Positions 26,265 through 35,489 are shown, counted from the stretch's first letter. The stretch: DNA of 64,000 nucleotides from Kordia aestuariivivens (GCF_014397005.1 NZ_JACGWS010000012.1:1-64000); one strand, 5' to 3'. The notes: generated by a model not told the origin, from the sequence alone. A program made the numbers and translations.

Positions 26265-27101
26265 ATGAAAAATTTTAAAAACTTAACCCTTTTTATAGCA
26301 CTAGCTATAGGAATCACAGTAACATCTTGTAGTAAGGATACAGCTGTAGTAGATGAAGAGCAAGATACAGCAATCGGAATCCCACAAGATGTTCTTGCAA
26401 AAGCAAACTCTCTGCACTTTAACACATTTGACATGCAAGAAGCTTCATTCGAATTACCAAATGGTAAAATCCAAGAAGGATACATGTTGGAAGATGATAT
26501 CTTCATGACACGTGACCAGTTGATGAACATGGAACTTGGTGGAGATATTACAAGCAAACAATATCGTACAAACAACTTAGTATCTCCTGGAGTTATTACC
26601 ATCATTGGATACACAGGAAACAACTCAAATGGATTAACATCTACAATGCAAACAGGACTTAGTTGGGCAGTTGCAAACTACAACAGATTAGGCTTAAATA
26701 TTAGCTTCCAGTTAACATTTGGTACCGACTATCAAAATAAAGATATGGTAGTATACCAAGTAGCTGGTGGAGCAGGTGGATCTGCAGGTTTCCCTTCAGG
26801 AGGAAATCCAAACAAGTGGGTTAGAATTAACTCAGGATTATCAGGTTACAGCACAAACGTACACGAGCACGTAATTTGTCACGAAATTGGACACTCAGTT
26901 GGATTCCGTCATTCAGATTACTTTAGCAGACAAAGTTGTGGACAAAATTCTAACGAAGGAAGTGCTGGAGTTGGTGCAATTCACATTCCAGGAACACCAA
27001 CAGGATGGGATTCAACTTCTTTAATGAATGCTTGTTTCAGTTCTAGTGAAGATGGAGAATTCAACAACAATGACATTACTGCTTTAAATTTCTTATACTA
27101 A
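26265..27101 (+). CDS. M57-type zinc metalloprotease lipoprotein
   Basis: The 278-residue protein has a lipobox, VTSC, at about residue 22, so it is a lipoprotein. The catalytic zinc site is HEIGHSVGFRHSDYF (HExxHxxGxxH) at about residues 206-220. The upstream text VITIIGYTGN and the Gly/Ser-rich loop fit the Bacteroidota M57/HEIGH peptidases, which are related to metzincins. It is a single-gene unit with its own terminator. Secreted proteases of this kind degrade extracellular protein; the target is unknown. A weak promoter-like TTG-N20-TGCTTTTG lies about 75 bp upstream. Confidence 0.88.
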   Translation: MKNFKNLTLFIALAIGITVTSCSKDTAVVDEEQDTAIGIPQDVLAKANSLHFNTFDMQEASFELPNGKIQEGYMLEDDIFMTRDQLMNMELGGDITSKQYRTNNLVSPGVITIIGYTGNNSNGLTSTMQTGLSWAVANYNRLGLNISFQLTFGTDYQNKDMVVYQVAGGAGGSAGFPSGGNPNKWVRINSGLSGYSTNVHEHVICHEIGHSVGFRHSDYFSRQSCGQNSNEGSAGVGAIHIPGTPTGWDSTSLMNACFSSSEDGEFNNNDITALNFLY

Positions 27102-27164
27102 TTACCATAGTAGTAGTATCGTAATTAATAAATAATAAAAATCGCGAGTGATTTTTAACACAGA

Positions 27165-27190
27165 AAAGGCGCCCAACCAGCGCCTTTTTG
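27165..27190 (+). terminator. Terminator after the M57 protease gene
   Basis: The stem AGGCGC/GCGCCT with the loop CCAACCA is followed by five T. Confidence 0.8.
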
Positions 27191-27275
27191 CTATTTATAT
27201 ACTTTTTGAAAACAGTAATTTGTAGATTTAATACAGTACCTACTTTGAATTTCAATCATAAATAAAACAGCTATT

Positions 27276-28319
27276 TTACGATAAAATTTTCTTTACCACA
27301 TTGAAACCGCTATACACAGCACCATCCATATAACCGCCATGAATAGGCGACGTTTCCGCGCCTGAAAATAATAGTTTTCCGTTGCCATAAAATGCTTGAA
27401 AAGCAGGATTCCCATAGCGTGGACTCATGTAAATAGATTTAATAGCTGCGCATGAAGTATTGCTGTCTTGTGACCAATCTTTTTCTTCGTAGCTAAGATG
27501 ATTTAAAATTTCATTGCCTAAATATTTTTGTAAATAATCTAAAATTTGTGATTTTCGTTCTTTTGCAGTTGCATCGCGCAAAGCTTCATTTACAAAACCC
27601 ATTAATGCATACTTTTTTTCTTCAGCATCGCAATGATCATATAATTCGGTAACGCAACCAACTTGTCCAATTAAAGTGCCTGAAAACTTTTTTGCTTTCC
27701 AAAAAGGTGTTTCAAAGGTCAACCCGACTTTTATCGCATTGCTCATCCACGTATGTGTATTCGACATAATTTTGATCAATGTTTCGGGAAGTTTAGGTGA
27801 AAATTGAATCTGTGTTGCAATCCTTGGCGGAATGGTAATAATCACTTTATCAGCGATATATTCGCCAGTATTCGTTGTAATTGTTACGTAATTTTCTGCT
27901 GTTGCAATTTCAGAAACTGTTGTATTTGTATGAATTCGATCTTTCTGAACTGCTGCCAATTTTTCAATCAATGCAGAAGAACCGCCAGAAATACGATACG
28001 CAGACGGATAACTCGGATCGTTCTCAAAATAATGTGCCGGCGCCATGGAACTGTAAACCAACACACTTTTTCCTTCGCTATATTGGTGAAATTTTTCAAG
28101 CTTCAAATCATCTAAAAGCGCAAATATATTTTCATGATAATTCTGAAACCAAGTCGCGCCCAAATCAATTTTATTTTTTGTTAGAATTCTCCCTCCAACA
28201 CGATCTCTCGATTCTAAAATTAAAATATCTGTCTCACCTTGTTTATGCAATGCGTATGCAGCTGTCAAACCCGATAAACCTGCGCCAATAATAATATAGG
28301 TAGCTTTTTTTTGTGACAT
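27276..28319 (-). CDS. Flavin monoamine oxidase-family FAD oxidoreductase
   Basis: The 347-residue protein begins with the FAD-binding Rossmann motif IIIGAGLSGLTAAYALHKQG. DILILESRDRVGGRI comes next, the family's RxGGR. The C terminus LLFSGAETSPIHGGYMDGAVYSG is the second FAD site of monoamine oxidases. No signal peptide or RR leader is present, so it acts in the cytoplasm. It is shorter than typical amine oxidases (about 450 residues), with a small substrate domain. The substrate is unknown. It is not in an evident operon. Confidence 0.88.
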   Translation of the reverse strand: MSQKKATYIIIGAGLSGLTAAYALHKQGETDILILESRDRVGGRILTKNKIDLGATWFQNYHENIFALLDDLKLEKFHQYSEGKSVLVYSSMAPAHYFENDPSYPSAYRISGGSSALIEKLAAVQKDRIHTNTTVSEIATAENYVTITTNTGEYIADKVIITIPPRIATQIQFSPKLPETLIKIMSNTHTWMSNAIKVGLTFETPFWKAKKFSGTLIGQVGCVTELYDHCDAEEKKYALMGFVNEALRDATAKERKSQILDYLQKYLGNEILNHLSYEEKDWSQDSNTSCAAIKSIYMSPRYGNPAFQAFYGNGKLLFSGAETSPIHGGYMDGAVYSGFNVVKKILS

Positions 28320-28391
28320 TATAATTCGGTTAAGTAAGTTTAGTGAGTATATATTAATATAACTTCTACAAAATAAAAATTTAGAAATAAG

Positions 28392-28566
28392 TTTTTTATT
28401 TTCGTTTTCTTTGCTCGCACAAAGAAAAGAAACAAAAGAAAGTGCGCTTTTCCAGAGGTGTTTTTAGCTTTCTATCCTGAAAGCTAAAACCGCACTCATT
28501 TTACTAAATTTTTTCCAAGGCTTCAAAAATTCTTAACGTAAAATGATTGCTACACTTCGGAAAAGA
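28392..28566. repeat. Dispersed intergenic repeat, copy 2 (about 175 bp)
   Basis: This is the second copy of the element at 12602-12776, in the same orientation. The gap of 340 bp holds no gene. The hairpin AGCTTTC-tatcct-GAAAGCT replaces AGTTTTC-taagg-GAAAACT of copy 1, a compensatory pair of changes. Confidence 0.85.
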
Positions 28567-28659
28567 GTACATTGATGATAATTTTATATTGTGCTCAAAT
28601 TAAATTAACAAAGGCAAAGTCTTGTAAACTTTACCTTGTATAAAAGTGTATTGTTTACT

Positions 28660-30069
28660 TTAAGATAGCGTAGAAGGACAGACAAATTCCGTAAATGGTA
28701 AGTCTGTTTTCTTGATCGCGCCAAATCCGCCAGCAACATCAGTTACTTTATGAAAACCACGTGCTTTTAAAATAGAAGCCGCAATGACAGAACGATATCC
28801 GCCAGCACAATGGATGTGATATGCTTTTTTTGCGTCAATTTCATTCATGTTTTTATTGATGTAGTCTAAGGCAAAATGTTGTACACCTTCAATGTGTTTT
28901 GCTTTGTATTCGCCATCTTTACGAACATCTAATACGTTGATTTTATTATTTTTGAAACGATTTGCAAATTCTTCTGCTGAGATAGAAGTAATACTTGCTG
29001 TTTCTTTTCCAGCAGTTTTCCAAGCGTTTATTCCGCCTTCTAAGTAGCCAAGTGTATTGTCATAACCAACACGTGAAAGTCGTGTCACGGTTTCGGCTGA
29101 TTTCCCTTCGGGAACAATTAATAGAATTGGTTGTTGCAAATCTGTGATTAATGCACCAACCCACGGAGCAAAACTTCCATTGAGTCCAATAAATATACTA
29201 TTTGGAATGTGTGCTGCTAAGAAATCTTTTTGATGACGAACATCCAAGATTAAAGTATTTTCCTTATTCGCTAAGTTTTCAAAAATTTCAGGCGTTAATG
29301 CAACATCTCCTTTTTCTAAAACGGTTTCAAAAGCTGCGTAGCCACTTTTATTTAAGAGTGCATTTTTAGCAAAATATTGTGGTGGTGGTGCGATTCCGTC
29401 TAATACTTCTTTGACAAATTCTTCTTTTGTCATATCGGCGCGTAACGCATAATTGGTTTGTTTTTGCTCACCCAATAATCCAACGGTTTCTTTGCTTAGG
29501 TTTTTTCCACATGCCGATCCAGCTCCATGTGCAGGATATACAATAATGTCATCTGCTAACGGCATAATTTTCGTACGAAGTGAATCAAACAACATTCCAG
29601 CTAAATCTTCTTTTGTTAAGTCAGACTTAATTGCCAAATCGGGTCTGCCGACATCACCTAAAAATAAGGTGTCACCTGAAAAAATAGCATGTTCTTTTCC
29701 CGTTTCGTCAATTAATAAATACGTAGTAGATTCTAGCGTGTGTCCTGGTGTATGTAATGCTTTTATGGTAATGTTTCCAATCGTAAATTCTTCGTTGTCT
29801 TTTGCGCTATGTATTTCATAATCAGTCGTTGCGTTTGGTCCAAAAACAATGGTTGCGCCACTTGCTTTTGCCAAATCAAGATGTCCAGAAACAAAATCTG
29901 CATGAAAATGCGTTTCAAAAACATATTTAATTTTTACACCATTTGCGTTTGCTTTGTCAATGTATACTTTCGTTTCACGTAATGGATCAATTATTGCTGC
30001 TTCACCATTAGACTCTATATAGTATGCACCTTGCGCTAAGCAACCTGTATATATTTGTTCAATCTTCAT
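28660..30069 (-). CDS. Persulfide dioxygenase-rhodanese fusion (CstB/Blh-like)
   Basis: The 469-residue protein starts MKIEQIYTGCLAQGAYYIES; an upstream in-frame ATG at 30099 would add ten residues. Residues 1-250 form a metallo-beta-lactamase domain with THFHADFVSGH (HxHxDH) and FSGDTLFLGDVGRPD, the text of ETHE1-type persulfide dioxygenases. The first rhodanese domain (about 265-350) lacks a cysteine in its loop (LLIVPEGKS) and is inactive. The second (about 370-465) has the loop HCAGGYRS with the Cys. This order matches CstB-type sulfur oxidation enzymes, which turn persulfide into sulfite and thiosulfate. It is a single gene. Confidence 0.9.
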   Translation of the reverse strand: MKIEQIYTGCLAQGAYYIESNGEAAIIDPLRETKVYIDKANANGVKIKYVFETHFHADFVSGHLDLAKASGATIVFGPNATTDYEIHSAKDNEEFTIGNITIKALHTPGHTLESTTYLLIDETGKEHAIFSGDTLFLGDVGRPDLAIKSDLTKEDLAGMLFDSLRTKIMPLADDIIVYPAHGAGSACGKNLSKETVGLLGEQKQTNYALRADMTKEEFVKEVLDGIAPPPQYFAKNALLNKSGYAAFETVLEKGDVALTPEIFENLANKENTLILDVRHQKDFLAAHIPNSIFIGLNGSFAPWVGALITDLQQPILLIVPEGKSAETVTRLSRVGYDNTLGYLEGGINAWKTAGKETASITSISAEEFANRFKNNKINVLDVRKDGEYKAKHIEGVQHFALDYINKNMNEIDAKKAYHIHCAGGYRSVIAASILKARGFHKVTDVAGGFGAIKKTDLPFTEFVCPSTLS

Positions 30070-30226
30070 AATTCTGAATTTACGGTACAAATATAGCAAA
30101 GATTCACGTTACAAATGCTGTGCACGCATTGTATTTGTGTGATAAATATTAATCACAGATTAACACAGTTATAGCACTAGAAAGAGTCGTAAAACGCTAT
30201 ATTTATACAGAAAATACTATAAAAAT

Positions 30227-31933
30227 ATGTCATCAAAAAAGTTTAAAATATGCATCACAATGGCAGGTGCAGTTTCCGCAGGAGCTTATACCGCAGGCGT
30301 TATTGATTATTTGTTAGAATCATTAGACTTGTGGGAAAAAGCAAAGTTGCGTAATACTACGTTGGGAAAGGAACATCCTGAGTACGACGATTCTATTCCG
30401 ATGCATGATGTGGAATTGGAAGTGTTGAGTGGTGCTTCGGCTGGAGGAATTACTGGAACATTGACAGTTTTAAGCTTGTTAAATAAGGAACATCGATTTG
30501 TGAATAAGGACAATCCAACTGGTGAAGACAACGTTTTTTATCAATCTTGGGTAAAAATGGCAGACACTGATACTGAAAAGTCATTGATGAAGTTGTTGAA
30601 TGTTGATGATTTGAAAGATGGAGAATATCCTGAATCATTATTGAATGTTGCACCAATTGAAATTATCGCGGATAACGCGTTGAAAACCAATGATCATGTA
30701 GCGTTTCCGAAGTATGTTTCTAAAAGTTTAGATTTGGTGTTGACCACTACAAACTTACGCGGACTTAATTTTAATATCGATTTTAAAGATAGTGATAGTG
30801 TGATTACGAATCATGGAGGTTTTTTTCGGTATAAAATTGAAAATGAGGATTTTGAAGCTGGTATTCCAAAAGATAAAGATTCATTATATTTTGTGTTGGA
30901 TTTGAAAGATTCTACGCATGTAAATTATTTGAAAGATGCAACATTGAGTACCTCAGCGTTTCCGATAGGACTCAAATCAAGAAAAATTACGATTGCACAA
31001 GAATATGTAGCGCGGTATCCAAAATATTTGTTCGATAGGAGTGAAGGTATTAAGGTCGATTTAAAAAAAGATGATGTTTATACGTTTAATTCTGTCGATG
31101 GCGGACTGATCAACAATGAACCGTTTGGAATTTGCATGAAAGTGCTCTTAGAGAAAAATCCAGAAATTAAAGAAAAAGATAATTACGCCATTATTATGGT
31201 AGATCCTTTTCCGAATCAGGATCATGATGCAGACGTGTATGATGCAAAAAGCGATATTATTTCTATTGCCAAAGGAATGTTTAAAGCCTTGCGAAATCAG
31301 GTAATGTTTAATCAAGATGGAATTTTTGAAGCCTTGTCATTGAGCAATCGTACAAAATTTCTGGTTGAACCAAAGAGAAAACAACATTCTGCAAAAGGAA
31401 TCATTCGCTCCCAAAAAGACTTAGCATCTTCGCCATTAAGTGGATTTGGCGGGTTTTTAGACGAATCGTTCCGTGAACATGATTTTCATTTGGGAAGAAA
31501 AAACTGCCAATCATTTTTACGGTATTATTTTGCGGTTGAAAATGAGAATATTGCCAAACGATTTGGCGCAGAAGTTACTGAAACAACTAAAAATCGTTTT
31601 TGTTATGGCGATAAAGATGATGTACATAAAGTTCCTAAATACTTTCCTATCATTCCAGATATTCGTGTATTGCGCGCAATAGACAGAAAATACGATACGG
31701 AAACCTTTGGAGTTGACGCTGAATTGCCTTATCCAACGTATCCTAAGTTTAGCATGGAAACATTTGAAACTACCTATAAAAAGCCCATTCAGAAACGTAT
31801 TCGTAAAATTGTGCAAAGTTTCACTAAAAACCGTTTCTACACATTTGCATTTCGATTATTGGGACAAAGAAAAGTGTATCGCATGGTAAGAGATACCATT
31901 GAAAAAAGCTTGAAAGACAGTGAATTGTTATAA
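30227..31933 (+). CDS. Patatin-like phospholipase family protein
   Basis: The 568-residue protein has the oxyanion loop as MAGAVSAGAYTAGVIDYL, the nucleophile elbow LSGASAGGITG (GxSxG) and the catalytic Asp in VDGGLINNEPFG. These three motifs define patatin-type Ser-Asp lipases. The C-terminal 200 residues have no clear domain. No signal peptide is present. The product likely acts on membrane lipids. The long form with SAGAYTAG is frequent in marine Flavobacteriia. It ends in a bidirectional terminator shared with the peptide gene at 31986. Confidence 0.85.
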   Translation: MSSKKFKICITMAGAVSAGAYTAGVIDYLLESLDLWEKAKLRNTTLGKEHPEYDDSIPMHDVELEVLSGASAGGITGTLTVLSLLNKEHRFVNKDNPTGEDNVFYQSWVKMADTDTEKSLMKLLNVDDLKDGEYPESLLNVAPIEIIADNALKTNDHVAFPKYVSKSLDLVLTTTNLRGLNFNIDFKDSDSVITNHGGFFRYKIENEDFEAGIPKDKDSLYFVLDLKDSTHVNYLKDATLSTSAFPIGLKSRKITIAQEYVARYPKYLFDRSEGIKVDLKKDDVYTFNSVDGGLINNEPFGICMKVLLEKNPEIKEKDNYAIIMVDPFPNQDHDADVYDAKSDIISIAKGMFKALRNQVMFNQDGIFEALSLSNRTKFLVEPKRKQHSAKGIIRSQKDLASSPLSGFGGFLDESFREHDFHLGRKNCQSFLRYYFAVENENIAKRFGAEVTETTKNRFCYGDKDDVHKVPKYFPIIPDIRVLRAIDRKYDTETFGVDAELPYPTYPKFSMETFETTYKKPIQKRIRKIVQSFTKNRFYTFAFRLLGQRKVYRMVRDTIEKSLKDSELL

Positions 31934-31975
31934 AATTATGATCTACTTTATGAATTGAGTAGATCATAATTTTAT
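31932..31975. terminator. Bidirectional terminator between patatin gene and GG-leader peptide
   Basis: A perfect 16-bp inverted repeat, AAAATTATGATCTACT/AGTAGATCATAATTTT, with A/T tails on both sides lies between the two convergent stop codons. Confidence 0.85.
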
Positions 31976-31985
31976 GAATTACTTT

Positions 31986-32222
31986 TTAGCAAAGTGTATT
32001 GATTCCAGTAATGCAACCAGGATCTCCCCAAGTATTAATACAATCACCACAAGTAAATGTACAAAAATCCGTTTGCTGTGGACATACATCTGAAGGGCAT
32101 AATTTTGCAGTGTCTGGCCAATCATTGAATGTTTGTATAAGGCCGTCACCACCAGATATTTTTTGAAGATTTGACACTGATTTTTTGTTTAATGATAAAC
32201 TTTTAAGACTTTTTTTCTTCAT
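31986..32222 (-). CDS. GG-leader peptide with Cys/Thr-rich core (class I lanthipeptide-like precursor)
   Basis: The 78-residue peptide has the leader MKKKSLKSLSLNKKSVSNLQ followed by KISGG. KxxLxLNKKxxSxLxxISGG is the leader pattern of Bacteroidota class I lanthipeptide-type precursors. The 53-residue core has seven Cys with many Thr/Ser and Asp/Pro (LCPSDVCPQQ, FCTFTCGDC). No LanB/LanC-type enzyme is visible in the window, so modification, if any, would act in trans. It has the palindromic TACGG-AAAAA-CCGTA motif about 50 bp upstream. Confidence 0.8.
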   Translation of the reverse strand: MKKKSLKSLSLNKKSVSNLQKISGGDGLIQTFNDWPDTAKLCPSDVCPQQTDFCTFTCGDCINTWGDPGCITGINTLC

Positions 32223-32273
32223 AATATTTATGTTTAGTTCAACTAAAATTATGAAGAATAAGTGGCTGCGGAT

Positions 32274-32288
32274 TACGGTTTTTCCGTA
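32274..32288 (-). promoter_or_regulatory. Palindromic motif upstream of the GG-leader peptide
   Basis: A perfect palindrome, TACGG-TTTTT-CCGTA on the plus strand, reads CGGAAAAACCGTAA towards the gene. It matches the GGTAAAACCGTAA motifs at 19040 and 19334 at nearly every position and at nearly the same distance (about 50 bp) from the start codon. Confidence 0.65.
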
Positions 32289-32635
32289 ATTATTATTATG
32301 GAAAATGTCCTCAAGTAATAAAATAGGGCAATGATATACTTATGTAATCCTATCCTTTTTAGTGTTGATACTTCCAAAAAACAACAAAAAAGCATATTTA
32401 TTTAAAAATAATAAATAGGAATGGAATTTGTAAGATTCTCATATTTTAATTACTGATTGTTAGGTAGTTGTGTTTTATTTATGTGTACGTAATTTATAAA
32501 TTTCGTGTAGTGTTTCTTTTATGCTATGTTCAGTTTGTCTAAGTTTACCACAGGTTTTTTAGGTTATTTATTCTTCATTAAAAATTTACGAACTTAAACT
32601 TTAAGTTGGCAAATTGAAGAATATATTTCTTATGC

Positions 32636-33365
32636 AAAAGGAGCGTTGGGGGACGCTCCTTTTTTGTTTTTCTACCAAAAACGTAACGCTTATTTATTTT
32701 TTTTAACGCTTATACAATATTTTCTGTTGGTATTATAACTTTTACTATTTTAGATCAAGTTTCAATGAGTATTTTATTGAGGTTTATTATTCTACAAACA
32801 GAAAGGAGTGTTGGGGAACACTCCTTTCGCTTTTTATACTATTGTTTTCCAAGAGAAATTTATTAGCCTATTTTACAGTAGGATCGATAACGCTTTCAAA
32901 TGATATTTTCATCGTTAAAGTATTTAACTATCTGATAATCTGAGTTAAATATTAAAAGTTAGAGCACTTGTCGTCAGAATACTGTCATTCGTCTATACTG
33001 TAAGTATAACTTAACGACTTTTACGGATTGGTTTTATTTCTAGTGCTATATTTACATCAGAATATTTAGTATTACGATAATTACAATCTGGTAAATTGTA
33101 AAAAGATAAAGAACTTTTGTGCCCCGAAAGTTCTTTTTTTATTTGTACTACTTTCAACGAGACACCTCTTTTCTTTAGCATCACTTTCGTCGAATAAAAA
33201 ACACCATTCATCTACATTAAATATATAATTGATCGACTTTGTAAGTGCATTGAAATTTATACGACTATATTTATATCATAATATTTAGTATTACGGTATT
33301 TAACAATCTGATAAATTGTATTAAAAAATAAAAAGAGAATCCTTTGCCCTAAGGATTCTCTTTTT
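32636..33365. other. Array of four terminator-like hairpins in a gene-free 1.1-kb gap
   Basis: Four strong stems lie at 32636-32663 (AAAAGGAGCGT/ACGCTCCTTTT, then T6), 32802-32827 (AAAGGAGTGTT/AACACTCCTTT), 33108-33136 (AAAGAACTTT/AAAGTTCTTT, then T run) and 33330-33365 (AAAAAGAGAATCCTT/AAGGATTCTCTTTTT). Loops are G- or C-rich (GGGG, GCCCC, GCCC). The region 32223-33378 has no convincing protein. The last stem can serve endonuclease V on the minus strand; the others have no gene to end. Small RNAs are the simplest reading. Confidence 0.55.
33046..33320. repeat. Two diverged copies of a 55-bp sequence, each ahead of a hairpin
   Basis: Copies 33046-33100 and 33265-33320 share CTATATTTA-ATCA-AATATTT, AGTATTACG and AATCTG-TAAATTGTA. 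Each is followed within 10-20 bp by one of the hairpins of the array. A weaker third copy (GTATTTAACTATCTGATAA) lies near 32919. Repeated spacing of TATATTTA-like box and terminator suggests duplicated small transcription units. Confidence 0.6.
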
Positions 33366-33378
33366 ATTTATAACAGTT

Positions 33379-33888
33379 TTAGTCTTCCATTTCAGTTTTC
33401 GTAATCGTGTCTAGCAACTTTAAAATCGTTGGCATGCGATGTTCGCCGTGGAGTAATTTCATTTTTTCTAAAACCGTTTCCTTGTCAATTCCGATACACG
33501 AAACATATAATGGATTTTCACTTGAACCGCGGAGTATTGGTGTAGCAACTTCTTCCGTGTTGATGAATGATTTTTTTGCGACACCAATGATAGGTGCTTT
33601 TTTATCCAACGCTTCCCAAAGATAGCCGCCTAAGCCATACTTTTTGTCATTATGAACAAATACATGTCCGTCTACAATAATGGCTTCTATGCTATCTAAA
33701 TCGGTTTGTGCTAAGACTTTCAGCACACATGGTAACTCACGCTTGTAGAATTCACCAGGAATGTATGGTTCAACTTCCGAAATTGTATCGATATATACTT
33801 TTTTCGGAGTTTCGTCTGCCCAATCAAACGCAACGCACACAGCTTTTGCGTAGGTTTCTTTATAGTGAATGTCAATGGCTAATATCAT
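33379..33888 (-). CDS. Endonuclease V-family protein (short form)
   Basis: The 169-residue protein shows the endonuclease V active-site pattern: ILAIDIHY (first Asp), YIPGEFYKRELP (Glu in the RE segment) and IIVDGHVFV (second Asp), followed by GVAKKSF. Endonuclease V nicks DNA or RNA next to inosine. At 169 residues it is some 50 shorter than the E. coli enzyme and lacks the usual N-terminal part, so substrate choice may differ. It ends at the hairpin at 33330-33365. Confidence 0.8.
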   Translation of the reverse strand: MILAIDIHYKETYAKAVCVAFDWADETPKKVYIDTISEVEPYIPGEFYKRELPCVLKVLAQTDLDSIEAIIVDGHVFVHNDKKYGLGGYLWEALDKKAPIIGVAKKSFINTEEVATPILRGSSENPLYVSCIGIDKETVLEKMKLLHGEHRMPTILKLLDTITKTEMED

Positions 33889-33981
33889 TGTTGTGAGTTA
33901 TCGCGTAAAGCTAAAAAATTTAAAAAACAAAACCGCCAATATTAGTTTGACGGTTTATAATCTGTATAAAAAATATCGAAT

Positions 33982-35307
33982 CTATTTTCTCGGATAGCGC
34001 AACTCTTTTGCTTTAATGGTATAATCAAAGGCTTTCTTTCCGTCCGTATCATAAATAGTTAAGAGCAATGTGCGATCTGTTCTTTCGCCAGAAATGTCTA
34101 TAATTCCAAAGTTACGATTGTAAAATGTTTTGTCTTTCACTTGAAGCGTATTGCCTTCATTACTTGCTTTGTGCGTTCCTGCGGTTAATGGAGAACAGGT
34201 AATATCAATTAATGGATACGCGTTTTCACGTTCCAATCGCGAAATTTCAGTATGATGTCTGTCGCCACTAATAAAAAGGACACCGTTAATTTTAGAATCG
34301 TTCAGTCGTTTTAACAATTCGGCGCGTTCAGTCGGATACGTTGCATAGTTTTCATACTTAGCTGCAGTACTAATGATTTGTCCGCCACTTACAATGATTT
34401 TAAATGTAGCTCTACTGTTTGTTAATGCATCAATCAGCCAATCCAATTGTTGCTTTCCAAAATAGGCTTTGTCTTTGTTTGGATCTCTGTTTGGCGCTCT
34501 GTGATAGCGATCGTCTAGCATAAAAAACTCTACATCATTCCATGCAAAATGTTGTGTAACTCCGCCATTTCCAGCTGCATTTGTGTTTAAATTCCCCCAA
34601 TATTCATTAAAAGCTTTTTCGGTCAATTTTTTATTTACATAACTTCGATCGGAGTCATTTGGACCAAAATCATGATCGTCCCAAGTTGCATAATGGTGCA
34701 CACTTCCTAATAATGCTTGCAATTCAGGAACTGCGCGCGTATGTCTGTATCGATGGCGAATGCCTGTATTTGTCATAAAATCGGGCGTTCGTAAATAGGT
34801 ATTATCACCAACCCAAACCATTGCATCAGGATTTTTGTCAAGTATGGAATTAAATATTTGATACTTCGCTCCATACGGTTTTGGGCGATCGTCTTTTGCT
34901 TCATTGATAAAATTACACGAACCTATCGCAATTTTAAAATCGGGCGGATTCGTTCTGAATTGCCACAATGCTTGCGTTTGAAATTCTAGTTTGTAACTTC
35001 TCGGAACATATACATCGTTGATATAGAGTTTGTATGTGTAGGTTTTTCCATAATCAACTTCGTTTGTCGTTAATTTCGCAATTAAATCACCTTCTAGTGT
35101 TGTTTGAACGGTTTTCGTAAATTTTTCATTCTCATTTCCAGATACATATCCAATTTTAACAGCTGCGGGTTCTGTAGTTTGTACCCAAATGAGCGCTTCT
35201 CTAAAATCTGAATAACCAACCATTGGACCCGATTTTAAAAGTGCTTCTTGTGCAACAGATACAAAAGAGAATATGATAAATAGGCAGGATAATACTATAT
35301 TTTTCAT
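33982..35307 (-). CDS. PhoD-like alkaline phosphatase/phosphodiesterase, exported
   Basis: The 441-residue protein has a signal peptide ending in VSVAQ. An N-terminal beta domain (residues 25-120) precedes the metallophosphatase domain: IAIGSCNF, AMVWVGDNTYL, TWDDHDFGPND and ISGDRHHTE carry the metal ligands of the PhoD family, here with the Flavobacteriia WDDHDFGPNDSD motif. It probably releases phosphate from extracellular phosphodiesters or phospholipids. It is a single-gene unit. Together with the PafA-type enzyme at 55221 it points to phosphate scavenging. Confidence 0.9.
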   Translation of the reverse strand: MKNIVLSCLFIIFSFVSVAQEALLKSGPMVGYSDFREALIWVQTTEPAAVKIGYVSGNENEKFTKTVQTTLEGDLIAKLTTNEVDYGKTYTYKLYINDVYVPRSYKLEFQTQALWQFRTNPPDFKIAIGSCNFINEAKDDRPKPYGAKYQIFNSILDKNPDAMVWVGDNTYLRTPDFMTNTGIRHRYRHTRAVPELQALLGSVHHYATWDDHDFGPNDSDRSYVNKKLTEKAFNEYWGNLNTNAAGNGGVTQHFAWNDVEFFMLDDRYHRAPNRDPNKDKAYFGKQQLDWLIDALTNSRATFKIIVSGGQIISTAAKYENYATYPTERAELLKRLNDSKINGVLFISGDRHHTEISRLERENAYPLIDITCSPLTAGTHKASNEGNTLQVKDKTFYNRNFGIIDISGERTDRTLLLTIYDTDGKKAFDYTIKAKELRYPRK

Positions 35308-35489
35308 GATATGAATTAATTTAGAATGTAAATTTCAACATAAAATTATACATACACATTAAATCTAGGATATAAATTTTAATAATAAATTTTTTAGCCG
35401 ATACATAAAGATTGCAGCTACTGATTCCAAAATAAGTTATATTTTTAACACGATAACCGCTATTTATTCTTGATTTGATTTTTAAACAG

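Noticed and set aside
33011-33211. A 66-residue minus-strand reading frame in the hairpin-rich gap
   Set aside because: It runs through the duplicated 55-bp unit and a terminator stem, has no domain-like text, and its composition follows the repeats.
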